Origin: Colius striatus
Lineage: Eukaryota > Chordata > Aves > Coliiformes > Coliidae
Assembly (NCBI RefSeq): GCF_028858725.1
Contig: NC_084763.1
Coordinates: 6,634,001 to 6,698,000 of the forward strand
Length of the DNA: 64,000 bases
Reading direction: 5' to 3'
Shown here piece by piece: positions 21,501 to 34,940 of this stretch. The translations under genes and the position numbers were made by a program. The notes beneath the pieces are model-generated. The model did not search any database. It worked only from the letters and a program-made list of their open reading frames with translations, and had not been told where the DNA came from. Positions within the stretch are counted from its first letter, which is position 1, and each line of letters opens with the position of its first letter.

Positions 21501-24500
21501 AGTGTTCATCAGCAGCAGGATCACCCTGGGAAAGGTTACGGGGATGTAATGGTGTTGGTGGTTTGACCCTGGCTGGATGCCAGGTGCCCACCGTGCCGCT
21601 CTATCACCGCCCTCCTCAGCAAGCCAGGGAGGGTTGAGCCACCACAAATGGCTTTCAGACCCAGGTACAAAACAGGCTGGTTTTCCACCCTGCCGTGCTC
21701 TGCCTGCTCCAGGCACTTCCAGCACGTTGCTCAGATGTGAACGACCTTGTGCTCATCTCTGGTTCGGGGAGAGCAGCTCCTCTGCCCCCACTGCTGCTCC
21801 CAGGCCAGTATTTTGGGAGCTGGCAGTGCCAGGTAGCATCTCTTCCCTCTTTGCCCTCAGGTCTCACCCCACAACTTTAACAAGCTGGGGCTGTCAGCTT
21901 GGCTTCCTCTCAGCTCAGCAGATGGCCTGGAAGCTGTAAAAGCACGACTAAAAGTGGAACTGCCCTGGGCCCAGGACCTGTGGGAGCTGGCTGCCTTTGG
22001 CCCCAGCCTGCAGGCTGCTGGGCACCTCCAGAGCATCCCCACTGGAGGAGGATGAGCTCCGGGTGCGGGGCTTCACCTTAAAGGGGAATGTGAGCATTGC
22101 TGGTTTGTATTAACCAGCCCCCACACAGCCCCTGGAGCATGTGCTAGGACCAGGGCACAGGGCAAAGCACCGCTGAGACCTGTCCTTGCTGCTGCTCTTG
22201 CCCTGGCCCGTGCCTGAAAGCAGCACCCAGCTGTCAAAAGCCCTTTCCTCTGGTCTTCATCACTTCAAATAGCACCATTAGCTTTATTAGAGCAATCTCA
22301 GGGCTGGGCTCAGGGCAGCCTTGGGTGCCATCATTTTCCTCCCCTCTTCCCCTCCCCAGAAAACAAGGGAACTACGCGCCTCTTACTTGTTTAGGCAGCT
22401 TTCGTAGTTAAAGGTGGCTTTGAAGCCGTAGATGGAGAAGGTGACGATGCTGGAGAAGATGGAGGTGGTGCTGTTGATGAGCGAGACGACCACGGCGTGC
22501 CGCTGGCAGTTGTTGCTGGGCTCGTTGTAGCTGGCGAAGGCGATGAGGCTGCCGAAGCCCAGCCCCAGCGAGAAGAAGATCTGCGTGGCGGCGCTGATCC
22601 ACGTCTTGGGGTTCGACAGCTGCTCCAGCTGCCGGGGCAGAGGGGGCGGGAGCGTGAGGCTGCGCACCGGCCCAGCACGGCCCCTTCCTGCCTGCAGGGG
22701 GAGCTGCGGGTCCCCGCGGGCACCCGCTTGAGCTCAGGGCTGGGCTTGGGGTTGGATTACTGCTCGGTATCAAAGTCATTGAAGCACAGCAGGATCGGGG
22801 TTGGAAGGGACCTCCAGAGCTTCTCCAGCCCAACCCCTTGCTCAAGCAGCTCCCACCTATGTCGGCTCACACAGGAATGTGTCCTGATGGGTTTGGAAGC
22901 CTCCAGAGCAGAAGGCTCCACACCCTCCCTGGGCAGCCTGTGCCAGGGCTCCCTCACCTCACAACAAAGCAGCTTTTCTTTGTGTTTAAGTGGAACTGTT
23001 TGTGTCCCAGCTTATCTCCATTACCCCTGGGAGCAGCACTACCCGTAATGTACTACAGCTTACGTTAGTAATACAGTACAGGTTATGTTAATGGGCAGGT
23101 CTTCTGCAGGAGACAGCAAGCAGCTGCTGGGCACCGTGGCAGGACAGCCTCCAGCCACTCCAGCCTGGGTTTGCAGCTGCCTGACCCAAGCTGCTGCTGC
23201 AAAAGTTCAACACAAGGAAATAAAAAAAGGAGCATCGCCACCTTTTTAAAACCAACATGTTTGGCAGCTCATGACATCTCATGACAAAATCCAGCAGGCA
23301 CTTTTCTGTACCTTTGGTGTGAACATGTAGATGAGCCCGTTCACGGCCCCATGAAGCGTTAAACCTCTGATGAGGTATATAATGAGGACACAGTATGGCA
23401 ACGAAGCCGTGACGTAGACGACCTGGGGAAAGCAGAGCAAGCACATTGGTCTAGAGAATACATAAGAGAGCTCATCTGCTATGGCCAGCCTCACTTTTAC
23501 ATCAAAAACTTCCACTGTTTGCTTTGTTACCTTCTATTAATCTTTAAGCAAGTATTTTCAGGTGCACCTAACCTTAGATTTAGGTTCTAGGGAAACAAGC
23601 TGTGTTTGTTAATAAAGACCCGTGCTGCTGGTCAGGGTCTTCTCTTCCACTGCAGAAACAAGAACAAAATTAAGAGTACTTGCAGCATTTTACAACCTGG
23701 TAACATCTATCAAGAACTCACGAGGCAAAGGCCACCCATCCTCTGCTCTAGGAGGAAGGTGAACAGACCTCATAGAAGGTCACAATTAAATTTGCATGAA
23801 GCTGTTTTAATTCAGATGTGACAAAGGCTTTAACTTAATATAACCCAGATGGGAGGAACTAAATCTTTCAGTTGTCTCCTGTGAGCTTTTGATCAAACCC
23901 TGGGATTTGAATCGAAATGTTTCACCTCAGTGTTGCAAAAAGCCACTGGCAAAAAAAAGAAAGGAGAATGCAACCACCTTCTCTTTGCTGGGATGTACCC
24001 CAGTGGCTCACCTAGAAACTTACATGGAAACCAACTCACAAAAATCTGGGAGGAGGACCAGAGGGGTAATTACCAAGTATTTCTCCAATTTGCATCTGCC
24101 TTTCCCTGTCACACGCCTGGAGATGCAGCAGCAACGCCTCCTCCACAGGACAGTCCTGCACCCACCGCTCTTCCCCCACAACAGATTCCCCCCTGTGCCC
24201 CCAGACAAGGCCCTGCCTTCATGATGCTGTTTCAGTGCTTCTTGGCTATGTATTTATTGACTCCTTTCTTGCCCCTTAAGCCAGCTGCAGCAAGTTTGGG
24301 AGGTTAACCTTAGTTTACAGTCTCTTGGCTTTCTGCGTCTGGCTAAGACGATTTGGGGATTACAGCCCTCCGCTTGCTGCTTAGTGCAGGCTCAGTGGGG
24401 CATTGCTTGTTTTTACCCCCCTCATTCCTCATAACTTCTGCTGTGAAAAAAAAGAGTGGAACTGCCCAGTAGACCTCTTTTTCCTTTTTTCCTTGCAAAG

Positions 24501-27500
24501 ACTGAGGAACAGACAGCTCCTGCCGTGGCTCTGCTGGAGCAGATGGCTTTCTGCCGGGCCAGCAGCCTCGTGGCTGCTTTTGCAGCAGAGGTGGCAGCAT
24601 TTAGAAACTGAGAATGGCAGGGGCTGGAAGGGAACTCTAGAGATCATCCAGTCAACCCCCTGTTCAAGCAGGTTCACCTAGATCAGGTCACACAGGAACG
24701 TGTCCCTGTGGGTCTGGAAACCTCCAGAGAAGAAGGATCCACACCCTCCCTGGGCAGCCTGTGCCAGGGCTCCCTCACTGAAACAGGGAAAGAGTTTTTC
24801 CTTATGTTTAAATGGAACTTTTTGCGTTCCAGCTTGTGTCCATCACCCCTTCTCCTGTCACTGGGCACTACAGAAAAAGAAAGGTGTAGCCCCATCCTCC
24901 TGACACCCACCCTTCAGGTATTTATAAGTGTTGATGGGATGCCCCCTCAGTCTCCTCTTCTCCAGACTAAACAGCCCCAGTTCCCGCAGCCTTTCCTCAT
25001 AAGGAAGATGCTCCAGTCCCCTGATCATCTTGCTGGTCCTGTGCTGGACTCTCTCCAGCAGTTCCCTGTCCCTCTTGAGCTGAGGAGCCCAGAACTGGAC
25101 ACAGGACTCCAGATGAGGCCTCAGCAGGGCAGAGCAGAGAGGGAGAAGAACCTCCCTTGACCTGCTGTCCACACTCTCCTTGATGCCATGGCCAATGGCT
25201 TTCTCAGCTGCAAGGGCACACCACTGGCTTGTGTTTAGTTTATCAACCAGGACACTTAAAAGGACTTTTCTGCAATACGTTTTTCTCCATATCCCTCAGT
25301 GTTTAGGTTGAGCCTCCTGCAGCTGCAGCTCAGCAGGGTACCCGCAGCAGCAGGGCTCTGGCGCTGCTGGCGCTCACCTTGCCGGTGGCGGCGGTGCCGC
25401 GGAGGATGCAGAGGTAAACCACGAGCCAGGCCAGCGTGAGGCACAGCGCCTGCTCCCACTGCACGCCCCCGCTCGTCTCCAGCGCCTCCGAGATGTTGAG
25501 CGTCTGCCGGTACCAGAAGTACTGCGTGGGGGTCGTCTGCTCGCACTCCTCCTCGTAGCCCGTGCGGTTGCTGTTCAGGGGGCAGGTGGCCCATGGCAGG
25601 GGGTCCTGGGAGGGAGGGAGTGGGGATGTTAGTGCGGTGGGGAGAGAAGGGGCGCTGGCAGGGGATGAGGACATGAAGGAAGGGCAGCTTGTCTCTGTGT
25701 TGTGCTGCCTGGGGCTGGGGCTGACCCAGGGGATGAGCTCTCATGACCTTCTCCCCAAGGACTGATGCTTTCTGATCCTCTCCTCTGGGAACAACCCTCA
25801 CGCCAAGGACAGACCCGTTCTGACCCTCTTCCCTGGGTCTGACTGACTCTCCCTGAAGGCTGAGCCTCCTTGACTCTCTCCCCCAGGGGTTTTCCCTCTC
25901 TGATCCACTCCCCCCAGGGCCAACCCTCTGCCCTGCCCTGAGAGAGACGCATCCCAAGCTCAGGACACCGTTGCCCCCGAGGCACGCGCAAGCCAGGCAT
26001 CACAGAACTGGCCTTCAACCTGCATTTCATGGTGAGGAGAAGACACCTGCACCTCTGGGGAGCCTCTGGAGGGGGTCACCGATGTCTCATTTTTTCCCCT
26101 GCAGAAAAGGCCTTGGAGGGTTTCTGGTCCCTTCCCACCCCAGCCAACAATGGTGCCATGCAACACCCAGCATTGATGCAAAGCCACCACAACCCTCCAC
26201 AGCCACGGCAGAGTCGAGCCGTGCTGCTGGACACCCACTCACCTGGAAGGAGTGGAAGAGGTACCAGAAGGCCCAGGCATTGATCACATTGTAGTACATG
26301 GAGAGGAAGAAGGAGACGATGACACTGGCAACACCTGTGGGTATGGAGGGAAGCAGTCAGCAATGGGAATGCCCAGGGCCCCGTAACATCCAGGGAGGAC
26401 CACGGGGTGCTTTACCTCTGCACAGAACCATGGCTGGCATGGGAGGCTTCGCCTCTGCACAGCCCTGTGCACAGGGCACATCCCCGCTGCTGCAGCCGCT
26501 GCCTCCTGCCATCAGGGCTAACCTGCACTGGGGTTTATACTTTAGCCCCAGGGGAGTGAATATCCAATGTATCACTCAAATAACGGGCACGTGCAAGCAC
26601 GTTAATGAGAGTTGGGGTCATCAGGGTAACGGGATAACCTAATAGTATAGCCAAGAGTGGACACTGGTAAGGGGTGGGCAGTGGTGGTAGGAAATGCAAC
26701 CCGATCTAGATGGACCTGCTTTAGCAGGAGGGTGGGCTGGACAATCTTTAGAGGTCCCTTCCAAACCCTACTGTTCTGTGAGTCTAGGAAATTAAGGCAC
26801 CATTCTACCACTCAGTGCTGAGCTTATTATTATTGAGCTTATTGGGAAAGGCCTCTTGGGGTTCCAGGGGCTGAGTTTGGCACTGGCTTCTGTGCCATGA
26901 TTTTGGCAGCTGCCTGAGAGCAGAGGGACTCACACCTCCGAGCCCAGGGACCCAGCAGAGTGAGCTGGGGTCTGTTCCCAACAACCCCACAAGGGATGAG
27001 CCATGAGTTGTCAGGATAACTGCTTTGCTTGGCCTGGTGCCACTCGAGCTCCCCACCCAGCTTCTACTCTGAAAGATAAAGCTCTGCATTTAAAATCCAC
27101 TCACGTTCCCTGGGTGCTTAAGAAACCAAAGCTGAGCACTGAGGACATACCCACACCACAGAGGTAGGGGCTTATTATTTTCCAGGCGCCGATGCTGCCC
27201 TGCCGCATGCGCTGCCCCACGGCCAGCTCCAGGTAAAGCAGTGGCATCCCCTCCACAATCAGCATGATGATATATGGGATCAAAAAGCCACCTGCAGAGG
27301 AAAACCCAACAGACAGCCTTCAGCAGCATAATAAAACAAACAGCTTGCCCTGTTGATGGTCAAACCGCCCCGTTTAGCGTCCCAGGAGCTAGGTCCTGCC
27401 TGGGAAGCCTGTGTGTTGAGGGTGGGCACGGGGAGCTGGGGGCATTTGGCAGGGCTGGGGGCTCTATTAAACTGTGCCAGTGCCCAGCCCAGCGTGGCAG

Positions 27501-30500
27501 GGCTGCCCACACGCCCCATGGGTGCCTTGAGCAACGTGTGGGGCTGGGGCTGTTAAAGGGTAACCAGCCCCAGACAGGCCTTGTGAAAGCAAAGGAGGGG
27601 AAGTGGGAGAGGGGCACATTTACTTTGCTTGCTGCTTTTCTGCAGGGGAGCCAAAACGCTCAGTGGAAAACAACAGCCACATGTGTGATGGAGAGAGTTG
27701 AGGAACGTATTGAAGTCTGGCCTGGCTTAAAAAACACACCCTACAACAACCACCTAACCTGAAAAGCTCCCAAAGATCCCCACAGTGAGCCCAAAATACC
27801 AGCAAAGGGGTGAAGGCTCTTCCCTCAGGGTCCCGCCTGCAGGAGCACACCCTGGGACAAAGGGAAGCAGCCTCCTCCCATCCCAGGACTGCTCATCCCT
27901 GCTTCCCCAGCATGGGATGCTCCTGCAGAAGAGGGAAGGGAATGGGACCTTGCCATCAGGCAACCAGGATGTGCTTTGGCTTAAACCTCTGCTGGGAAAA
28001 GAAAGCTTGACTCAATCCTTGTCCTCGACTTGAATGAAGCCCACTTCAGGAAGAGCTGCTGACTCAGGCAGAAGCTGGATTTTGAGGCAGCTTTCCTGCT
28101 TCCCCTTTGCAGCACGCCAGAAATCTTTACGTAAATATCTCTTGTTTAGGGTTTAATCTGTGGCATTAACATTCCTTGCCATAGGCTCTGTGCAGCGCTG
28201 TGGAGGAAGCAGCCCTGGGCACTGGCTGAGGCAAAGGACTGGAAATAAACACACCAATAAGCGGGTTTATTCTGGGAATTAATTTCCCACCTCCCCCTCT
28301 CTCTCTCTCTCGTAATTAACAAGCCCTTTGTTAGTTGGTTAGATAACTCCCCATGCCCCAGAGCTGAGAGCCCCCACGGCCACTCCAAACGGCAGGGAGT
28401 GACCTGCCCCAGCAGCCACGCAGCGGGGTTGTGCCATGGGGGGTACCAGGCCCTTTGTGAAGGCTTTTCCAGGCTCCCAGCAGCATTGCCATGTGCTTGC
28501 TGTTGGCTTTGCCCCTCTTGCAGGGAGAAGTGCCTTGCTCATGCCCCTGATGTCCTCTCACAGATGAGGGTGCTCATTGCTTGCAGATCAAGATGATCAG
28601 GGGAATGCAGCATCTTCCTCATGAGGAAAGGCTGCGGGAACTGGGGCTGTTTAGTCTGGAGGAGACTGAGGGGGGATCCCATTAATAGTTACAAATGTCT
28701 AAATGGTGGGTGTCAGGAGGTTGGGGCAGCACTTTTTTCTGCTGTATCCAGTGACAGGACAAGGGGTGATGGGATGAAGCTGGAACACAAAAAGTTCCAT
28801 TTAAACATAAGGAGAAACTCTTTCCCTGTTTCAGTGAGGGAGCCCTGGCACAGGCTGCCCAGGGAGGTGTGGAGGCTCCTTCCTTGGAGGGCTTCAAATC
28901 CTCCTGGACACGTTCCTGTGTGACCTGATCTAGGTGAACCTGCTTTGGCAGGGGGGTTGGACTAGATGATCTCTAAAGGTCCCTTCCAACCCCTACCATT
29001 CTGTGATTCTATGATCTTGCTGCCCACACTGCTTTTACTGAAGGGTAGAGCCAAGGTGCCCTAAGTGACTCAGGGCAATGATATGAATCAGTTCCTTATC
29101 TGCTGTGAACCAGCACAGCTCCACTGAGCTCCCTACTCACTTACACCCACGGTTGCTCCCTGTGGTGCCAGCTACCTGTAAAAAACAGCCCCCTGAGGCT
29201 GGCACAAGGGCTGGAGTGTACTCGGCCCTGGGCTCAGCCAGTGGCATCTCACCTCTGCTCAGCATCCCACCTGCTGCCCAGGAGCTTCCTCGCTCGGGGC
29301 TGAGCGCTGCTGAGCAATTGCCCTGCTGCAAACCCACCCCAGTGTCCTTTCTGCCCTGCCCAGGCTGCTGACAGGAACCAACAGCCCCTGTGGGGTCTGG
29401 ACCCCCCCAGCCCAGCTTGGGCCAAGCTCTCTGGATGAGAGCAAAGAGGGGAGGCAACTTGCTGGTGAGCAGAAGGGCAGCAGGTCACAAGGTCAGCAAG
29501 TTCATGAGCATCATCAGTGACAAGGGCCCTATTGCTTTGCTGGGCTGGACAGGGACTGGCTCAGTGCTTTTCTACAAGATAGACAGTAAACAAGCAGTTA
29601 CTGGCATCCCTCCTAAGCCCAGTGCCTGGCAAACCCAGCTTTTACATTCCTGAACCCATGCTTTGTCTGCAGACTCCTGGAAAGCCACCGAATCCTTTTG
29701 AAAGAGGGCAGTGAAAAACAATTAAGCAAAGCAAAGCTTGCTGTCAGGAGTTTTAGGTTCACAGCAGGGAGAGCTGCCTCTTCCCTGGGAAACACAACTA
29801 GGGAAGATAAAAACAGCAGAGAAACTGTTCTTATGAAACCATGTTTCTCAGGAAATAGTTGGGTTCATGTCACCTTTTCTTCAGGTTACTTTTCAGAGAA
29901 TTGTTACACCTGCTACACTGCTGATGGCTGGTAAGAAGAGGTTAAACCACACAAAGCCCCCCAGTGCCTGGGTTCTGCTGGCCTTCAGGATGCCTGCCAA
30001 GCCAGGCTGGTAGTGAACCAGCCCTGTGCAGTCTAGCTGTGTACAGAGATACTTGCATTGATTCAGTGTCACACATGAAGACTTTACCCTCAGGCATCTC
30101 CTTGTAGAGGAATACACGTGGAACTGCAGCATGTCTGTCACTTCTGCAATCTGAACTGCCTAAGAATGCTTCAGCCACTGCAGCACCTGCCTTCTGCTGT
30201 ACCTTCCCCCACTGTGTGATCTGGATTTTTCTGCCCTGATCCCACAGAACAGCTCTGGTGCAGCCCCAGCACCGAGCTGGCTTTTCAAAAACCACCTCAA
30301 ACCAACCCCTGCTCTCACATTTGCATTTAAAAGTAAGCTACAAGCCAACAAAAAAGCACAAAAACAAGCAAAAAGAACTTCAACATCTCAGTGTTTCTTC
30401 CTGAAAGCAAGAAAAGGCAAGAGCAGTCCAGAGTGAATGAGGCAGACGCTCATTGTGCCACTTAACACGCTACTGAGGCAGGTCCAACACTATGGCAACA

Positions 30501-31502
30501 GATGCAGTGCTAGAAGCAGTGTGAAACTGGGATGTCTCATAAAGGGAGGCACTCCTCTTCTAAAGAGAATCTCTCAAGGATTCTCCAAAACATGGTCATT
30601 AACCAGTGGCAGCTGTGTGCCAGAAGAGGTTGTTAGCGTTGGCTTTTAATTAATCTATGTAACTGTCTTTGATGTGTAAGGAAGAACATGTGTGGCCACT
30701 GTAAGATACAGGCATCATCTTTCTCTGGTTTGGACTTAGGAGAAGGATGAACTTTGACAGAGCTTTCTTTTTTTGAACCCAAGCCAAATCATTCCCTGTT
30801 TCCAAAGCTTCCTGGGAGGCTTAGCTGAGGAGCTCCTGTTGATTAAGGAGTTCTAGCCAACTTCAAGGCAGATTTGCAGCCAGGTTATCACCTCCTAAAG
30901 CAAAGCTTTATACAAAAGACAAACATCTGTGACAGAAAGCTGACATGATACAGCTGGTCCTTAAACCAGCATGAGCATCTCTCCTTCTCAATATGTTCTG
31001 AGTCCACATGTGTGAACTTGCAAAGAGCTGAACTAGTTTCTGACGCCTCCAGAGGGGTTCAATGAGGCAGAAAGTAAGCAATGACTGCCATGTCGACCTA
31101 CATCTCTTGTGCTACCTCCATCCTTTTAGAAAACATGGGCTGTTTCATTGCACTTCTGGAAAAGGAGTGCCCCTGTGTTGGGGCAGCTCTCAGGTTAAAA
31201 GCTAAAGCACATATCAAAGCAAGCAGCACCAGGAGAGACTGTGCAGCACCAAACAGCCCGACCAACCTCTCCCCCTGCCCTGAGCCCTGCTGCCTGACAG
31301 GGCCTCACCACAGACACCACACCTGGGGCTCGATTCACAGCTCCTCCTTTGAGGGGACCCACAAACAGAACCCACACTCACCTCCTCCATACATCTGGCA
31401 CAGGTATGGAAACCTCCAGACGTTTCCCAGCCCCACAGCGTAGGAGATGCAGGCAAACACAAACTGCAGGGGGTTGTCCCACAGCGGCCGGGATTTCTCC
31501 AT
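18562..31502 (-). CDS. SLC6A20: SLC6A20, sodium/chloride-dependent imino acid transporter SIT1
   Basis: SLC6A20 (SIT1/XTRP3) is the apical Na+/Cl- coupled proline and betaine transporter of kidney and gut, a LeuT-fold protein with 12 membrane helices. It pairs with ACE2 or collectrin in mammals. Coding exons (5'->3' of the gene): 31502-31382, 27291-27151, 26334-26243, 25605-25378, 23422-23312, 22628-22387, 21525-21363, 21257-21053, 20756-20597, 19925-19760, 18711-18562. They total 1779 nt, giving 592 aa, exactly the human length, and every junction keeps phase. TM1 contains the unwound Na+ site motif [12 protein letters not shown]. The large extracellular loop in exon 4 has N-glycosylation sites (NRT, NIS). 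TM6 includes [17 protein letters not shown]. The C-terminus is VSTVA. The start ATG at 31502 begins [10 protein letters not shown], matching the family. Introns carry CR1 insertions. SNRPD1 is convergent on the 3' side. Confidence 0.97.
18788..18945 (+). repeat. CR1 LINE 3' fragment
   Basis: A + orientation piece lying in the last SLC6A20 intron, antisense to the gene. Key parts are 'cccaggctgcccagggagtg', 'ggttagtgctgggcttggca' and 'ccttaaaggtctttcc'. Same subfamily as 11545-11783. Confidence 0.82.
19982..20025 (+). repeat. CR1 LINE tail remnant
   Basis: About 44 bp, 'ctaaaggtcttttccaaccc' to 'atgattctatgtt', the terminal part of CR1, in a SLC6A20 intron. Confidence 0.75.
22791..23040 (-). 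repeat. CR1 LINE 3' fragment
   Basis: A - orientation CR1 beginning 'ggatcggggttggaagggac' and containing the conserved 'tgggcagcctgtgccagggc'. It is in the same orientation as SLC6A20, in the intron between its fifth and sixth coding exons. Confidence 0.88.
24606..25262 (-). repeat. CR1 LINE 3' fragment, about 650 bp
   Basis: A - orientation CR1 extending from the 3' end near 24606 through 'tgtgccagggctccctcact' to the more 5' region 'ctgctgtccacactctcctt'. It retains a short diverged stretch of the CR1 second reading frame without catalytic motifs. It is intronic in SLC6A20, just downstream of exon 4. Confidence 0.9.
26694..26786 (+). repeat. CR1 LINE 3'-tail fragment
   Basis: 'gatctagatggacctgcttt' to 'ctgttctgtgagtct', + orientation, in SLC6A20 intron 2. 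Confidence 0.82.
28297..28311. repeat. Short (CT)n microsatellite
   Basis: About seven CT units in SLC6A20 intron 1 (27292-31381). That intron otherwise holds one CR1 copy and no recognisable exon. Confidence 0.8.
28586..29013 (+). repeat. CR1 LINE 3' fragment, about 430 bp
   Basis: A + orientation copy from 'agatgatcaggggaatgcag' to the textbook terminus 'accattctgtgattctatga', antisense within SLC6A20 intron 1. Confidence 0.92.
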
Positions 31503-31680
31503 GGCTGAGGGTTCTGCTGAGCCCTTCCTGCCCTCTCTCCCTCAGGTACTGTGCCAGGCTGCCTCAGCCTCCACGCCAGCCCGGCCCGGAGGGGAGGGAA
31601 AGGAGGAGAGGCTCTGCTTGCCAATTCCTATCAAGCTTTTTAATTACTAATCTTATTAACAGGCACGTACTGAAATAGGA
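31503..31680 (-). promoter_or_regulatory. SLC6A20: Probable SLC6A20 5' UTR and promoter
   Basis: The sequence immediately upstream of the SLC6A20 ATG is GC-rich for about 100 bp and then AT-rich. At 31646-31660 the - strand reads GTTAATAAGATTAGT, a perfect HNF1 half site (GTTAAT) followed by an imperfect second half. HNF1 control is usual for renal and intestinal transporters, so this is a candidate site only. Confidence 0.35.
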
Positions 31681-34600
31681 ATGCTGGTAAATAGATTATA
31701 GACACACACACACCCCCCACTATAAAATTGGTACTTTGGGTGAATAGCTGCTTGGGTTTTTGACTGGCATTTCTGGGAAGGATGTGAGCCCGGGGGTTTT
31801 GAGTGGCTCACGTGCTGACTTGATGCTGGGAGGAAATAACACTGGGGCTGCAGTTGGGTTCTGGGCACGGGACACTCCTCCTCCCCAGGGCTCTCTTCCC
31901 TAGAGGGGTGTTTGTGTGTGTGAGGCACCAGCTTGGATTTGAGAGCAGAGGGGAATGGGCTTCCACACCATTAGCACTTGGCTTAGTGGTCACCAGAGCT
32001 GCCTTTTATTCCCAAGTGTCCCTGCCCTTAAAACCCGGTCCTCAGGCATCCCGTCGCCCTGGTGCTCACCCCAACCCACCCAGCATGTTCCCCAGACCCA
32101 AAAGTGGCCCTGCAGGTCCTCAGCCTGGAACACAACACTCAGGTTTGGCCCTTTGGGAATGCTGCTCTCCCTCCACATGCTCTGAGCATGCATGTCTGTG
32201 TGTGTGCGAGACATAGCCCAGTCTGTCTCCACGTACCTTCATGCTCAAACCTCACGGCTGCAGATGAACTTCTCAGAGGGGCTGATGCTTTAAAGTACTT
32301 TGAAGCAACAATACATAGAGAGGTCGCTATGAAAAGGTGTCTGTGGCCTGCTGTGGAGTCAGGAGGACAGAGGAGGCCTCTGGGTCACCTGAAGGCACAC
32401 GGAGATGCCAGGTCTGAACAGGAACCCTGTGTGCTTGGGCCCCTGCCAAGGTACACTTTGAGCTCTACCAATTCAGAAGTGTCCCAGTGAAGGAGGCTGT
32501 CAGCAGCCTCTGTGGCAATAGAAATGCACTAGAAAAGTCCAAGGATTCAGCTTCTTTCCTCTGTCTAAATGTGTCTTTTCCAGACCAGGACTGGGCAACC
32601 TTTCAGGTCCATTTTACAAACAAGACTGGCTCAGCTGCTGTCAGCATCTCTCCTCCAGCGCCAGGATCTCGCTCCCTGCCAGGCCCTGGCAGAGCAGAAG
32701 CCTCCAGCTGTGGGGACTGCTGAAAACCCTCACCGTGGGGCCACTGGCCACAAGCCCAACCTGCAGACCACATCATGCAGCATTGCTGGAACCAGCAGAG
32801 CCATGCTGGTGGACCTGCTGACCTGGGGCAGCACAGTCACAAAGGGGGATGCCACTTTTTTGGCTTGCTAGACAAGGTGGCTGCGGGAAGTTTATGCACC
32901 TCCCAGAAGTGAATCCACTCTCCATGGTGTGCTTTACATGAAGGTTGCCAGTGGGTTGCCACATCAAGGTCTACCAAATCCTTCCAGAGTACAGTTTTCA
33001 GGCAGCTCATGGCTCCTCTGCAGCACCCTTGCAGGTCTTGTCTTGCCTGCAGAATTGCAACGTGCCATTTAGGCCTGGAAATATGTCTCAGGGCTCACCC
33101 TGAATTCTTCTGGAAGCAAAGAGCCCAGGTAATTTTAGGCCCACAGCTATTACACATGGAAGGACACACACTGAGAAGCTGTAGATGTATGGTTGCTGTC
33201 CCACATCACAAAACCATCTGCAAGATTATTACAAGGTTAAGTGTCCATCACCACCTGTGGGGTTTATTACAAATGACTCCAAGCACTTAATAACTCACAG
33301 ACAGGACAGCCTGCTGTATAAAAAGTAGCACATCACTAGCACTTGGGAGGCTTCTGTGTGAATAGATTGCTGCTACTGATGAGCATAATCAAGTTAAACT
33401 TTTCCTTGGTTCTGTACCTCCCTCCCATTATATTTCAAACTAGTTTACTAAGAGTGGGGAGACTGTGGAGGCAGAGAGGTGTGGTGTCCTTGGCTGGGGT
33501 CAGGACAGATCAGGAAGTTCAGATGCAACGAAATGCACCCTTGCCTCTCTCACAAATGTCCCTCACACACAGCTGGGATCACAAACCTCTTTGAGGTGGG
33601 TTTTTTTTTAAAGGTGGTCATGCATGTAGGCAGCCAGCAAAGTGCCTGTTGTCACCTAGAGGCTCCTTGAGAGACAGGCTTTAAAGACATTTAAATGTAT
33701 TCAAACACCATTCACACCTCAGATAACCAATATGCTATTGCTGCTGTTAGTCAAGATCTTGTCTCCTTTGAACAGCCTTCAATAGGGTTGGAGGAAGCAC
33801 TTGGGCTTCAGGGTCAAAGATAAACCTCTAACAGCAGACACATGCAAGAACTTTTGATCATTTCACTGCTCACATTAAAAAAGGATCTGAAAGAATTTCT
33901 TTTCTCTCAGTACCTAAAAAAATTGAGAGTGTGGGTTTGGGTGAGAAAGGTAAGGGTCCATCTCCACAGCAGGCCATGAGAATTGCTCTGTGGAAATCTA
34001 CTCAGAAGCTGGCAAAGCAAAGAATCCCAGTGAATTCTCAGTGAAGGAAAGCTGGAAGTACTCAGGTGAAGGCACTGCCTTACTTACCAACTACAAATCC
34101 TGGGCTTGTACCTCTTGATTCCAATACAGTAAGGAGCCAAGCACCTCTCCTACTACAAATACAGGCAAAAAGGGAGTCTGAGGTCCTAGCAACACAAGAT
34201 TTGAAGGTGGGAGAGAAGCTCAACAGTTCCATTGGTAAAATGGGATGGAAACAGGGAAGGAAAGAATAATAAGCAGTAGCAGAAGTCTGGTACAGACAGC
34301 TCCTAGGTAGCCTGGACTTCACTATGCTACATACAACAGGTAGGACTATAACCCCTAGATCTCAAAATAAACCCTCTTGGCTTTTCTTGATGAGCCAGAC
34401 ACGTGGGAGGTGAAGAAAAGTGTCAACAGCAGCTAGTTCTGGTGTTTGGTACCTGCCATTCCTGGAGGCACTCACTTCCAAATGGAAACATGCTGGCTGT
34501 TAGCACAGCAGGTGATCCCCAAAGGGAAGTGATGGAAGGGTCTCTGCAGCCTCTGCCACGCTCAGGGATGCTCTCAAGGTAAGCAGATAGACAGCCAAGC

Positions 34601-34940
34601 CAGGAGCAGCTCCCACATTAGAGTTTTTCCTCTTTGAATTCACTGTTTGCAGTTGCTACTCAAAGGCTCACGGTTCCTTACTTTGGGAGAAAGAAAGACT
34701 CCAGACAACTTGTAGGCCATGACAACTGCTGGGTGATTGCTCTGTGTGTAAACTGGAGATTCCAGTCACTCCTCTAAGCAGCTGTTAGGATTGCAACGAC
34801 CCCTTCCAGCTACTACTTGCTGCTTAGTTCCAAGTTGTAGACTTGTATGTCCTTAAGGTCTGTACTCTGAAGTCATAGCCAACCTTTTCATCACCCTTAA
34901 AACCGTTGTGCATCCCTTCAACCTCCCAAGACAAGCATGC
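31681..34940. other. Intergenic region without recognised gene
   Basis: Upstream of SLC6A20. It holds a short (AC)n run at 31702-31714 and otherwise unique-looking sequence with only short, unconvincing open frames. No CR1 was recognised here. Confidence 0.5.

Noticed and set aside
24858-25172. Open frame with reverse-transcriptase-like protein on the - strand
   Set aside because: This is the remnant of CR1 ORF2 in the 24606-25262 repeat, not a gene.
34450-34580. Open segment on the - strand ending at a CAG/GTACCA donor
   Set aside because: It lies beyond the stop and polyadenylation signal of the cryptic exon chain, lacks a clear acceptor, and has no partner exon.
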